Below are positions 10,403-19,650 of a DNA stretch of 64,000 bases, one piece after another (the first letter of the stretch is position 1; each line of letters starts with the position of its first letter). This DNA is from Actinernus sp. WN-2022 (taxonomy: Eukaryota > Cnidaria > Anthozoa > Actiniaria > Actinernidae). The stretch covers positions 14,599,524 to 14,663,523 of the forward strand of contig JAOWCC010001501.1 in NCBI GenBank assembly GCA_030867875.1. The letters run 5' to 3'. The notes under the pieces are model-generated. The model did no database searches. It saw only the letters and a program-made list of their open reading frames with translations, and was not told where the DNA came from. A program made the translations under genes and the position numbers.

Positions 10403-10753
10403 ATGGATATTCTACGAATGTACGGTTGTTGGGGAAAGTGGCCAATGTTCTATCCGATACGGGCCTGGAAGGAAGCCATGGCTACGGCAGTGTCTTCGGG
10501 TGCGACCCAGATTTCCTTGGAGGCATATCTTGCTTCGCCGAAAAAGGGAGAAGGTATTTTGTGCTATGTAGGTGTGGAAGATGTTGGAATAGAAAGTGTG
10601 GGGAAATCGCTATGCGATTCTCTTGCTCTCGGGCCATTGTATCTTGTGCGAGACGTAGACTTCGAGACTCCTTCGTTGTGCAACGAGGATGGTCTTGTTT
10701 TGCCATGGCCAGATAGTCCGGCATTCCAACGTCTGGCTAGTCTTGGCAGATAG
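10403..10753 (+). CDS. Small convergent ORF, 116 aa, right copy
   Basis: Same translation as 6,382-6,732. It overlaps the rep 3' end (10,737) tail to tail. No family is recognised. Identity between arms is not independent evidence of selection, because the arms are nearly identical everywhere. Confidence 0.45.
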   Translation: MDILRMYGCWGKWPMFYPIRAWKEAMATAVSSGATQISLEAYLASPKKGEGILCYVGVEDVGIESVGKSLCDSLALGPLYLVRDVDFETPSLCNEDGLVLPWPDSPAFQRLASLGR

Positions 10754-13346
10754 ATATGGTGGCAAGTCTGTCCTTCTTCTTGTTTGGTGTGGTTCGAATG
10801 TCTCCAAGATAGCAGCGAAGTGGAGCTAGAGCCCGTTCCAAGTTTGTTGTGCCAATTGCTTCTAGTTCTCGCTCTAGGAAGAAACCATATGTAGGCATCT
10901 CTTCGTCGGTGGTAGGCTCGCCATCGCTATCTGCAGGAAGAAGATGTAGAATAGTTCTTGGACTACCTCGGAAGGTGGTTGTAGAATATAGGAAGCAAAT
11001 GTACTCGCCTATAGCTAGATCGACTGCTTTGTTGCACTCTGTTCTTTTGGGTGGTGGTACAATAGCAAGGTTGCGTGGGTGTCTACGAAGCTCGTCGTAT
11101 GCCTCGTTGGCTTTTTGCAATAGGGCTTCTACCAAAGGCTTGTCTGCTGGGTTTGGGGTCTCTTGCATAGATATGGGAATCCATTCGATTTGTTTGTTGT
11201 TGGCATAGAACTTTTTCGCCGGTTGGGTTTGGAAACGAAAGGTTGGTTTGTTTGGGGATAGTTGGACTAGGTAGTATAGTTGGTTGGCCTGCGAGAAGTT
11301 GCCCTCGAGTTTGTCGAGTATAGTCGACAGTCCTTTTGTGCTCCATATGGCCATATCCTCTCGTACGTCGCACCCTGGCACCTCGACATCTACAAAGATT
11401 CTGGCTGTATTGCCATACTGGCTTTTGCATCTTCGGAATCCTAGGACACGAAAGTTGGTGTGGGGAAGAAAGTAGTCTAGCTTGTAGGTTGGGTTTTTCG
11501 CGGCCATCTCTATCCTGCCTACGACCTTGGCTGCTTTTGCTTCGAAAGCTCTCTTTCCAGATAGGAAGCGTTCTATGTTCGCGATCTCTTCTATCCTTTT
11601 CGCTCGAAGTGCAACTTGTTCTTCGACAACTCTACGACGCCACAACTCGGCCTTCTTCGCATCTGCAATAGACAACAATCTAGCTAGCCTATGGTGTGTA
11701 GATAGCGTGGATATTTCGCGATCTGTGGGTATTTCTTCTAGTGGCCATCGAATCTTTTCTTTCCCTATAGCATGGTTTGTGTGTTTTTCTCGCCATATCC
11801 ATGCTACTTGGGTGGTTTCTGGAAACAGTTGGCTTGGTGGAAGGCAGTTGGTGTGTTTCTGCACTGGGTGTTTGCTGGCAGCAAGAATAGTAGAAGTGTT
11901 GGCTGCTTTTGTGTAGCAGCGAAGTGGACCTATGTCGATGCCATCGTCTGTGGCCTCTAGAATATCCACACGAAATATTGGGCAGCATCGGAAACCAAAC
12001 TCGGAAATCGTCCATTGTACTGCTTTCTCCCAGTACTGGTCGTTGTCGCATATGGCTGCTGTAGGAGCTACCCGCACTCCTGCTACCCTCTTCGTCTTGG
12101 AATGGGCATACCACACTGCATATATTGTGTGGGATGGCCGATCTGCAAGAATACAACAACGGTCCAGCTCTTGGGCGAGATTCTTCCATTGCCTGGATGG
12201 TGGTTGTACTACGAAGAGATCTTGGCCCAAGGTCTGTAGAACCCCCTCTACCAGCTCTTTGCCTATATTGGTAGACAACTCTTCGCCAAGGCGGCATGCA
12301 TATAGCGAAACTTCGACTCGAGTGCATCCTCTAGCCTGGACATCCGGATGCTGGAATGTTTTGCGAAGATGTTCGTTGGGACAGTCGACATAGTCTGCAA
12401 GGTGGCCATCAAAAGGTTCTCGAATCTCTCCTGCTTCGAAATTGGAAACTATCTTGTTGTATATCTTTGCACGAATCGTCTTGCCTGTTGGTGTGGTGCG
12501 AAGATACGTGCAAACGTGTTTTCCAACAGAGCCTGTGTTGTCCAAGATGGTTGCTCTGTCGGCTCGCATTGCACTGCCCAGGTCTCCTTGTTCTCGCATG
12601 CCTTCGTTTTCCACCAGATGGTCCACAAGGGTTGGGCGATCTAGTACTCCCGAGAAGTCTTGGGTATAGTCTATGCAATAGATTCCGTATCCGCCGATTT
12701 CGAGGTGCCTTTCGAATCCTGCAAGTGCATCTCGTAGTTGCTCCATTGGAATTTCCGATACATCTACCTTGGCGACGAAGTAGGCCTCGGGTTCTTTGTC
12801 TGGATATAGCTTGCGCCATGCTTGGAGTGCTCGGCTTTCTGTGTCGTTTTCTATTCGGGCTATCGTCGTAGAGACAATACCAGTGGTGGTAGATCGAACT
12901 GTGTGGACAATGGCTGCGTGTAGGGATTTGCTCGATAGGGTAGAGTTTTGGATTGCGAGTTGGATTGCTGCAACCACCTGTTTCGCTTTCCCACCTTCTC
13001 CTGTGGATAGTAGAACCTTTCGGCCTTTGTAGACTACTTCCTCGCGAGATAGATAGCCGAACACGTATACGTCGTCCACGAACGTTGGGAGACCTTCGAG
13101 TGGAACCAGGTTGGTTTGGCCTTCGTTTCCAGACAGATAGTCCACATCGGCAATGTCCGAAACGAGGTTGCTATCGTAGGTATTCTCTTGTAGGAGATGG
13201 AGGGCTGTGTTCTTTTCCATACGAAGTCCCATGCTTTCGAATGTTGCGTGGATAGCTGCCATGTTGCTGTAGGGTTTGGGGCAATCGGAATGGTTGCCTA
13301 TATCCCTTGGGCCACCAGTGTTCAACACGAAGTTTCTTGGCAACAA
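10737..13346 (-). CDS. Rep_trans-like replication initiator, right copy (open)
   Basis: 869 codons open from a TTG at 13,346; the first in-frame ATG is at 13,262 (841 codons). Rep_trans-type initiators and Tn916-like relaxases (family knowledge) share three blocks in order: an acidic strand, a Y-x-K block and an R-x-E block. Here I see CIDYTQDF (about residues 224-231), IRAKIYNK (about 291-298) after a G-T-rich strand, and CTRVEVSLYA (about 341-350). The nicking tyrosine would be sought in or near the second block; this is not certain. A charged helical stretch spans about 560-615. No Walker A helicase motif is seen, and no HUH motif. The C-terminal 250 residues are unassigned. An ATG leader ORF (13,644) is joined to this frame only if a T-run (13,414-13,422, 9 T) is read with one base fewer, so the true start is unsettled. 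The protein probably nicks the element to start copying or transfer. Confidence 0.7.
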   Translation of the reverse strand: MLPRNFVLNTGGPRDIGNHSDCPKPYSNMAAIHATFESMGLRMEKNTALHLLQENTYDSNLVSDIADVDYLSGNEGQTNLVPLEGLPTFVDDVYVFGYLSREEVVYKGRKVLLSTGEGGKAKQVVAAIQLAIQNSTLSSKSLHAAIVHTVRSTTTGIVSTTIARIENDTESRALQAWRKLYPDKEPEAYFVAKVDVSEIPMEQLRDALAGFERHLEIGGYGIYCIDYTQDFSGVLDRPTLVDHLVENEGMREQGDLGSAMRADRATILDNTGSVGKHVCTYLRTTPTGKTIRAKIYNKIVSNFEAGEIREPFDGHLADYVDCPNEHLRKTFQHPDVQARGCTRVEVSLYACRLGEELSTNIGKELVEGVLQTLGQDLFVVQPPSRQWKNLAQELDRCCILADRPSHTIYAVWYAHSKTKRVAGVRVAPTAAICDNDQYWEKAVQWTISEFGFRCCPIFRVDILEATDDGIDIGPLRCYTKAANTSTILAASKHPVQKHTNCLPPSQLFPETTQVAWIWREKHTNHAIGKEKIRWPLEEIPTDREISTLSTHHRLARLLSIADAKKAELWRRRVVEEQVALRAKRIEEIANIERFLSGKRAFEAKAAKVVGRIEMAAKNPTYKLDYFLPHTNFRVLGFRRCKSQYGNTARIFVDVEVPGCDVREDMAIWSTKGLSTILDKLEGNFSQANQLYYLVQLSPNKPTFRFQTQPAKKFYANNKQIEWIPISMQETPNPADKPLVEALLQKANEAYDELRRHPRNLAIVPPPKRTECNKAVDLAIGEYICFLYSTTTFRGSPRTILHLLPADSDGEPTTDEEMPTYGFFLERELEAIGTTNLERALAPLRCYLGDIRTTPNKKKDRLATISICQD

Positions 13347-13769
13347 ATTGCATCTTTCTTGTTGGGGGGTGGCAAGTGTTCGCCAAAATGGTTGCCGAAA
13401 CGAGGGGTAGCCGAAAAAAAAATGAGGGTCCTATAAGTACGGTTCCACATCGTGAAGAATAAATATTTATGAACGAATCGGATGTCCAACTGCGGACGAC
13501 TGCTTCTGTTTGAAGGGCTTCGATTACTCGATTATAGCACGATCGCTCTAATAATGTTGCGAAAGTCCCGGGGTTGGAAAAACGAGAATCGCTAGAGAAA
13601 ATACGATAGAATATCGCACGATATAATAAACGGGGTTCGGCCATAGTGCAATACCTAATAGTAACCTTTCTCTAATGGGGTTAAAAAAAAATGCAACAAC
13701 GCGCACTAAAAAATACAACGAAAAAATGAGGGTCTTATTATATGTTGTTTTTTCTTGTGTCATATGTTT

Positions 13770-13881
13770 TTTTTTTGTTGCATCGGTTCGTTGAAATTTG
13801 TTGTACGTGTCCCAGCCGTTTGATGCTCTTTGTTGCTTTTTGTTGCATTTGTTCGTTGAAATTTGTTGTGTGTGTCCCAGT
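13770..13881 (-). repeat. Outer direct repeats of the right arm
   Basis: Mirror of 3,260-3,370: two copies with 65-bp spacing just inside the element end. Confidence 0.7.
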
Positions 13882-13902
13882 CCCCCTACTTTGTATACTA
13901 CT

Positions 13903-14440
13903 CCAAGATAATAAAGATAATTACGTGATGAAAAGTTATATAACTTGGATAATTTATACTTGAAGCAGCTTAACGTTGGAGAAAGGCGCACTTCAGATGG
14001 AAGACTATTCCACAATTTAGTTGATGAAAAAACAAAAGATTTGTTGTGCCTTTCCGTACGAACAGAGGGCAGTGTGAGGTTGCTAGAGGTGCGAAGGCTA
14101 TAACTCGATCTTTCACTAACCTGAATAGGACATAGATCATTTAAGTAGGGTGCTGCTAACTTAGATACAATTTTATACATCATACACAGTTTATGAACAC
14201 TTCGTCTCTGTTTTAATTCCACCCAAGAAATATCTTGTAGTAGGCTGGCTCTATGAGTACCTTTCATTGCACCAGTAACCCTAGCACCTTTAATTTGCAA
14301 ACTTTCTAATAGATCACTATTGGTTACCAAACACCCATCCCAGACAACATCAGCATATTCTAATGATGAACTAACAAGGGATTTGAAAAGCACTTCAAGA
14401 GTAGATCTACTCAGTTTATACTTTAGAGGCTTTAGCATGT
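13903..14440 (-). pseudogene. LINE-A reverse transcriptase, C-terminal part
   Basis: The minus-strand frame encodes the thumb/C-terminal part of a CR1/L2/jockey-type RT polyprotein: KPLKYKLSRSTLEVLF, SSSLEYADVVWDG and KLWNSLPSEVR blocks. The catalytic RT core is absent upstream, where a Bel/Pao fragment abuts. The frame runs straight into the palindrome at 13,902 and continues at 3,237, giving a natural marker of the insertion. CCAAG at 13,903-13,907 is the second target-duplication copy. Confidence 0.82.
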
Positions 14441-15401
14441 TCAGCAATCTGGCGTATCCGCTGTTCTGCAGCCACCGCCGAATCTCTTTTGGGTCTGAAT
14501 GCAACTGCTTTCGGATTCAGTGCTGTATTGTTGGGTCTCACGCCTTGTCTGTCACTTGAAAGCTCAAGAGGATACAAGTGTTGGATGGCACGTTCGAGAT
14601 GTGAGTTCCCTGCCCGCAATCTCGCCGCACGTACCACTCCTGAGATTCAATTTCTTCGGTTGTCAGTGGTCCTCTAGTTCTTTGGGAGATCGGCTTTTTA
14701 GCATTGCGCACGAACCGCATCATCCACGCACATACCCGTAAGACTCGCCAGTAGCTAGTCTTAGAGAGGAGGTCGTCTAAATCGTCGTCTGATGAAGTGG
14801 CCAAGGCGAATAATTGCTTTGTCGCCTTTGTCTCTGCTTTCGATTCTGCCGCCTTTGTCTCTGCTTTCGATTCTGCACTAGCTGCGGTTACAATGTCTGG
14901 CGGCCACTTATCACAATCACCCAGCCACTCTGGCCCGTTCCACCATAGCTTGTTCTCCTCGTTCACCGGTCCGCCTCTGCTACCAAGGTCTGCTGGGTTT
15001 TCGTGGGTGGACACATGTCTCCAGACGACTCTGTCGTGTTCCTTTATCTTGCGAACCCGGTTGCCCACAAATTGCTTGTACTCACCATCTCCACGCAACC
15101 AATGCAGGGCTACACTGCTATCAAGCCAACAGTGTAGTGCGGTCACAGGAAATCCTTGTAGTGCGTCACGCACGTTGGTCAGTAAATTGACAGCCATGTG
15201 ACCGGACACTAATTCCATGCGTGGAATTGTGAGTCCTTGTTTTGCTAGTCTTGCCCTCGCTGCAACAAGTCCCTCTGATGCTTGCGTGACAACAGCGTAT
15301 ACAGCCACAGCAACGCCCTTGCCGCTAGCATCTCCAAAGGCGTGGAGGGAGATATCCACGGTGGGCTCTTGAACACGTGCCAACGTCCGCGTGACGCTCA
15401 C
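14437..15401 (-). pseudogene. Bel/Pao retrotransposon: RNase H region and pol C-terminus, integrase deleted
   Basis: From 15,401 down, the frame shows the Bel/Pao RNase H-like block (LHAFGDASGKGVAVAVYAV, IPRMELVSGHMAVNLL, CWLDSSVALHWL, HVSTHENPADLGSRG), then the start of the integrase N-terminal region (RGPLTTEEIESQEW). At about 14,640 it jumps to the pol C-terminal segment (RAARLRAGNSHLERAIQHL, PLEL) in another frame. The DDE integrase core that normally lies between is missing, so this copy is inactive. A TAA separates this part from 15,402-15,728 in the same frame. Confidence 0.85.
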
Positions 15402-16905
15402 TTACTCGGGAAGACTACTCTCCCATTTCTCCCACCGTTGTACTAGTTCATCGGGTAATGGTGCATCCCAGGCGCACTTCTTGTCACAGGCTTCCCGATA
15501 TAGCAGCTTCCCTTGAAGGATGGTTGGTGCAACTAAGCCGAGAGGATCATATATCTTGGCCACTTTGCCAAGTATACCCCTCTTCGTAGGCTGGGCGACG
15601 CCCATCGGATAGGCGACTGCTATCGTGTCAGTTCGTTTGTGCCATTTCAATCCGAGGAGACCGCACTCCCCAGACTTGACACACAACTGCTGCTTAGTGT
15701 AGCTCAGGCTCCCTTCTTTCTTCTGCATTTCAATCTAGTTCTAACTCACAAATGTTAGAGTTCCATTTGTGCAACTGAAAAGTTGCCTTGCTGAATATCT
15801 CGGTCGCAGTTTTCTTCATTTCGCGCACTTGTTGCACAGTTTGTCCTCCAGTGACTAGGTCATCGACGTACAAGCTGCGCTCGATTTCCTTTACGCACTC
15901 TGGATGTTCATCTGGGCACACATCTAGATGGTGTTGTATTACACCACCCAGCAAGAACGGCGAAGGTCCCAGGCCAAAGAGTGCCCGGGTGAATTGCAAT
16001 GTTTGCACTCGTTGGGGGTCCTTTGCGTCCAACCAGTGAAACCGCAATGCATCTCGGTTCTCAGTGCGAATCCGCACTTGAAGGAATGCCTTGCGAATGT
16101 CGCCAGCGAGTGCTACGGCGTGGAATCTCCCCCGCACGAGTACCTTCCACAGCTTGTTCTGCAGAGGTGGGCCGATCTCGAGACAGTCGTTAAGGGAGAG
16201 CGCAGAGTCGTTAGCCTTCGCGGAAGCATCGTAGACAATCCGCATTTTTGTTGTCTCTGCACTCTCTCTCACAACTGCTTTGTGAGGTATGTATAATTCT
16301 CTTCCAGTGGCTGGCATCTCTGCATCCTCTACCACTCCTGTCTGCAACTGGTCCTGAATGATGGCATCGTATTCGTCTAGTCTCCCGGTTTTCTTTAGTC
16401 GCTGAACAAGGCTTCCCAGTCGTCTCAAGCTTCCAGCTTCGTTGTTTTGCAAGGGGGGGTGGTCTCCCCTGCAGGATAAGGTTGTTTCGTACCACCCCTC
16501 CGGATTGCGTTGGAGCTGTTCCAGGAACTCCGTATGCACGACATTTTGATCTCCGGTGGGCGTGACCTCGAGCCCGAACACATCCAATCTGCACAGCATT
16601 TCATAATCGGTACTAGTGGTGTGAGTAAGAAACATATTGTCAATGTTCGCTTCGGTACCTGAGGACATTATTATCCAGCCTAATAATTTGGTATGCTCAG
16701 CTACAGGTTGGCCCATACTTCCGGTTCTCTGGGTTTCACGTGTTTTGATTTTAGCGTACTCGCTAGCTCCAAGGATAATGTGGACCGGAAGCATGCTCTT
16801 AGTATCAATATCCTCCATTCGCACTCCTTTCAAGTGTGGATAATTACGTATCATTTCCGCATACCGACAACAAACAATTCCCCGCGATCCACTCGCGTAG
16901 CGCAC
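15402..16905 (-). pseudogene. Bel/Pao pol: RT and A17-type region, decayed
   Basis: 15,730-16,905 gives 391 open codons: a protease-end segment (MLPVHIILGASEYAKI), a linker, and the Bel/Pao RT with KMRIVYDASAK, GDIRKAFLQV and the catalytic YVDDLV. A frameshift near 15,729 leads to 15,402-15,728 with the KRGILGKVAKIYDPLGLVAP block. An in-frame TAA at 15,402-15,404 follows. The upstream protease core and gag are truncated near 16,950-17,000. No LTRs are seen in the window. Confidence 0.85.
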
Positions 16906-16999
16906 ACTGGAATAACAAAGTTCCTTTTAGTGTCACTTATTTGTTAGTCATAGGTCTCGATTCGCTTTGTAACAACGCCCACAATGTCTGAATGCGGCG

Positions 17000-19120
17000 T
17001 GTGAGCGTGGACAATGGATGGCAGAACTTTTCTCCGCTTTGGGTGGCCGTTAATGCTGCACCTCCATTATCCGGTTCGTTCACTTGTTCTTGGTTAGGGA
17101 CGGACCATTAGAAAAGTTATGGAGGGGGTGGGGGAATTCCAAAAATAAAATCCATACGAGGGAAAATTATATAAAAAACAATTCATGCACAGCCAGCAAC
17201 ACAGAAAAAAAATCCTACATGGAGGGGAAGAGGCAAGGCAGAGGCCAGGGATTGCATCAACTGCAAATGGTTTCCTTCTATCGGACTGTTTTTGTTGCAG
17301 CAACTCTTTTGTGAGAGGTACACATATGTATCCTTTGATTTATCCACTATTAAAATCAGGAGAAATTTACATAATTTTTCGTCTCTCAAAAATATTTGTT
17401 TGAATGGGATTTTCACTAGTCTCGCTACGAGCTTGAATCATAAACAACCATTTGCCATGCAAGGTGATGCAGCTGTACACTTTTATAGGTATCAATATTA
17501 AAGTATAACTTTTAATATGGGCACGCTAGCCCTGATGCCCTGATAAAAAATAAATTCACAGGAGCATGGCTCTTAAAGTTTACTTAGGACAAGAATTATT
17601 AAGTCATATCAAAATCATTGCACACAGAAGAGGACATTTGCTATTGGTCATCGCTTTGAAGTAAATGCGATTTTATTTGAGAGAGATAACAACTTCAGTC
17701 GCATTACAAGTTTATAATGTGGCTTACCTGTTGATACCAGAACTATACGAAGCAGAATTCTCTGCTTTAATTCGTTTGAACGCTCCAAATTCTCTCCTAC
17801 TGCAGCTCCCGCCATACCAAAAGTCACACACACAAAATTGTACGAAATCATGACGAAATGGAACTTTAACAGTGATTTGTACCACTCTAAACTTGAGAAA
17901 CCTCAATACACCAGAAAACTGCAAATTTATTCTTCTATCTGAATTCAGCGGTAAGTATTCAAGCAAACCCAGGTAGTTCCTAAACCAGTAACGCCATGTA
18001 AAAACTCACTTTACTCGCGAAAGCAAATTCAAATTTGTACGGTCGAAATCTTAATATAATCACTCCAAACAGTTATCAGTTGCAGATTAGATTAATGAAT
18101 AAAGAATTAGTATATTCAACACGGAAACCTACATAGATCATGCAATTTGATTGGCTCGCTATCTCGAAATAATTAGCAATGTCGGTGAATAGTGGTGGAT
18201 ATTTACCGAGCCGCTTCGGCAGTTAAAAGTATAATACCACACTGCAGGTGAATAGCCAGCACCAAATAGTTATTTTATTTTCTGTCAAATGGACGAAAAC
18301 TCGCGCGAGGTGATCGCTGCTTCGCTCAGAGGTGAATCTGAAATCATATTCACTGTTTGAGTAGCCAATCAGAGCGCGCGAAAAGTGATATTCACTGGTG
18401 TGGTATATACTAAAGAGCAATAGCCGCCTACAAAACTCGGGTAATTTTGAAACAAAATAGCAGGCGTAAATTCACGTTTCGCGATTGTTTCCGATGCGAA
18501 AAATTTAGAAATTCAACAAAATGTAGTGCCCAAAAGCAGGTTCCGTGTTGTATATACTAAAACAATTATTCGCCTCAGGCTCAGTCGATATTGGTGAATA
18601 TTCACCAATATCGACTTCGCCTTCGGCGAATAATTGTTAAATAACATGACTTTTGGAGGGTATATTGAACAGGAGCCCATTATCCGGATCGTCCATCTCC
18701 CATACGTATATACTATGTCTGTGATGCAGCGTTTGTACAGACCGGGTTATTTCCCGCGCGTTTGGTTCCGCTAGCCAATCACAAGCGTTTGCGTAATTTT
18801 AATTCATATGATTAAAGTTGGTTGACCAAACAAGAGAAGCTAACGAGGCATCTTTTGTTGACAACATTCCGCGATGGAAGCGAACAACGAGATGTGAAAT
18901 CTAAGGCTTTGATTTTATTTTTATCAATGAGCTTTCATTCTACGAGAAACTGTAGTTCAAAACTTGCATAGTTTTCCCGCGTTAACAACTGATTGGTTAA
19001 AATGCATCTGATGACGACCCGAGAACCAATCGCTGCAGGGCTGATAATGCAGAGCAGCCCGCTAAAAGTCATTTTCCGCCCGCAGAGGGCGTGTTTTCAA
19101 GAGGGCGGTTTTCTATTGAT
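17000..19120. other. Non-coding stretch with small foldbacks
   Basis: No convincing coding exon. It contains an inverted-repeat MITE-like unit at about 18,229-18,412 (ends near ATACCACAC and GTGTGGTAT) and a foldback at 18,561-18,638. The rest is AT-rich unique-looking DNA. Confidence 0.45.
18561..18638. repeat. 78-bp foldback with a perfect 32-bp core palindrome
   Basis: The outer arms AACAATTATTCGCC / GGCGAATAATTGTT flank a perfect palindrome at 18,584-18,615 whose centre is TGAATATTCA. It resembles a tiny foldback transposon or a cruciform-forming repeat. Confidence 0.8.
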
Positions 19121-19241
19121 GGCGCAATTTTCTTTGACCCCAATTGATCCGAGCACATGTTTCCTCAGCAGTAATTATGCATTGGCGCAATTTCCTTTGA
19201 TCCCAATTGATCCGAGTACGTGTTCCTCAGCGGTAATCATG
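19121..19241. repeat. 63-bp tandem repeat, two units
   Basis: Units start at 19,121 and 19,184 with GGCGCAATTT and share CCAATTGATCCGAG. It abuts the 3' end of LINE-B. Confidence 0.75.
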
Positions 19242-19650
19242 CAAGAACAAGAACAAGAACAAGAAGTTTATTTCACTCTAGATAATAAAATTTACATTAA
19301 TTTTCACACACACAACAAAAAGAAACTACTTTTATAAATTTATAGTACAAGAGTAGGAAAGTTCTGAAAAAAACCACAGGGCTATCAAGTCAGAACTACC
19401 TGGTCGGTCAGGTGATAAATATCATTTATAATTACAAGCAAATACGAAAAAATAAAAAATAATTACAAAGTGAGAAACATGCATAGTTCTATTAGTTATA
19501 ATGTCGAGAGGAGAGACTTGCAGGCAATATGGTTAATGATGTTGACCAAGTTGCAGCAAAATGTTTGAATTGTTATTACAGGTATATATACAGTACATTT
19601 ATACATATTTATACAAGACTTAAATATCTATATACATTAAGGATATAAAT

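Larger units (their letters stand above)
3238..13902. mobile_element. 10.7 kb palindromic Rep-encoding element (novel)
   Basis: This is one insertion made of two inverted arms (3,238-8,792 and 8,811-13,902) around an 18-bp centre. The ends are AGTAGTATAC and its complement, and CCAAG repeats directly outside both ends (3,233-3,237; 13,903-13,907). The LINE-A frame is continuous across the empty site, so the unit inserted as a whole. Each arm carries, from outside inward: paired 65-bp-spaced repeats, a rolling-circle-initiator-like gene, a convergent small ORF, an HTH/coiled-coil/TM gene, a 25-bp array and a self-complementary tip. The arms differ at few places: a 369-bp duplication, about four array units, a 10-bp deletion, homopolymer changes and a few substitutions. 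Base composition is visibly richer in GC than the flanks. No DNA polymerase, retroviral-type integrase, protease or capsid gene is seen, which argues against Polintons. The class is unassigned. Confidence 0.9.
8811..13902 (-). repeat. Right arm of the palindrome
   Basis: Inverted copy of 3,238-8,792. It is shorter because it lacks the 369-bp duplication and about four array units. Its rep and HTH genes are open, so it is the better template for the element's coding content. Confidence 0.95.

Noticed and set aside
10737..13346. HUH-type Rep (Helitron, Replitron, CRESS)
   Set aside because: No His-hydrophobic-His pair in a plausible position, and no helicase Walker A in the protein.
3238..13902. 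Palindrome as a long-read foldback or chimeric assembly artefact
   Set aside because: The mirror ends precisely at element ends with CCAAG on both sides, the flanks are two different halves of one LINE, and the arms differ by indels.
3238..13902. Polinton/Maverick or adintovirus-like identity
   Set aside because: No protein-primed polymerase, retroviral-type integrase, protease or capsid-like ORF; a 5-bp rather than 6-bp duplication.
17084..17416. Small overlapping ORFs near 17.2 kb
   Set aside because: Open in several frames on both strands, no motif, no splice context.
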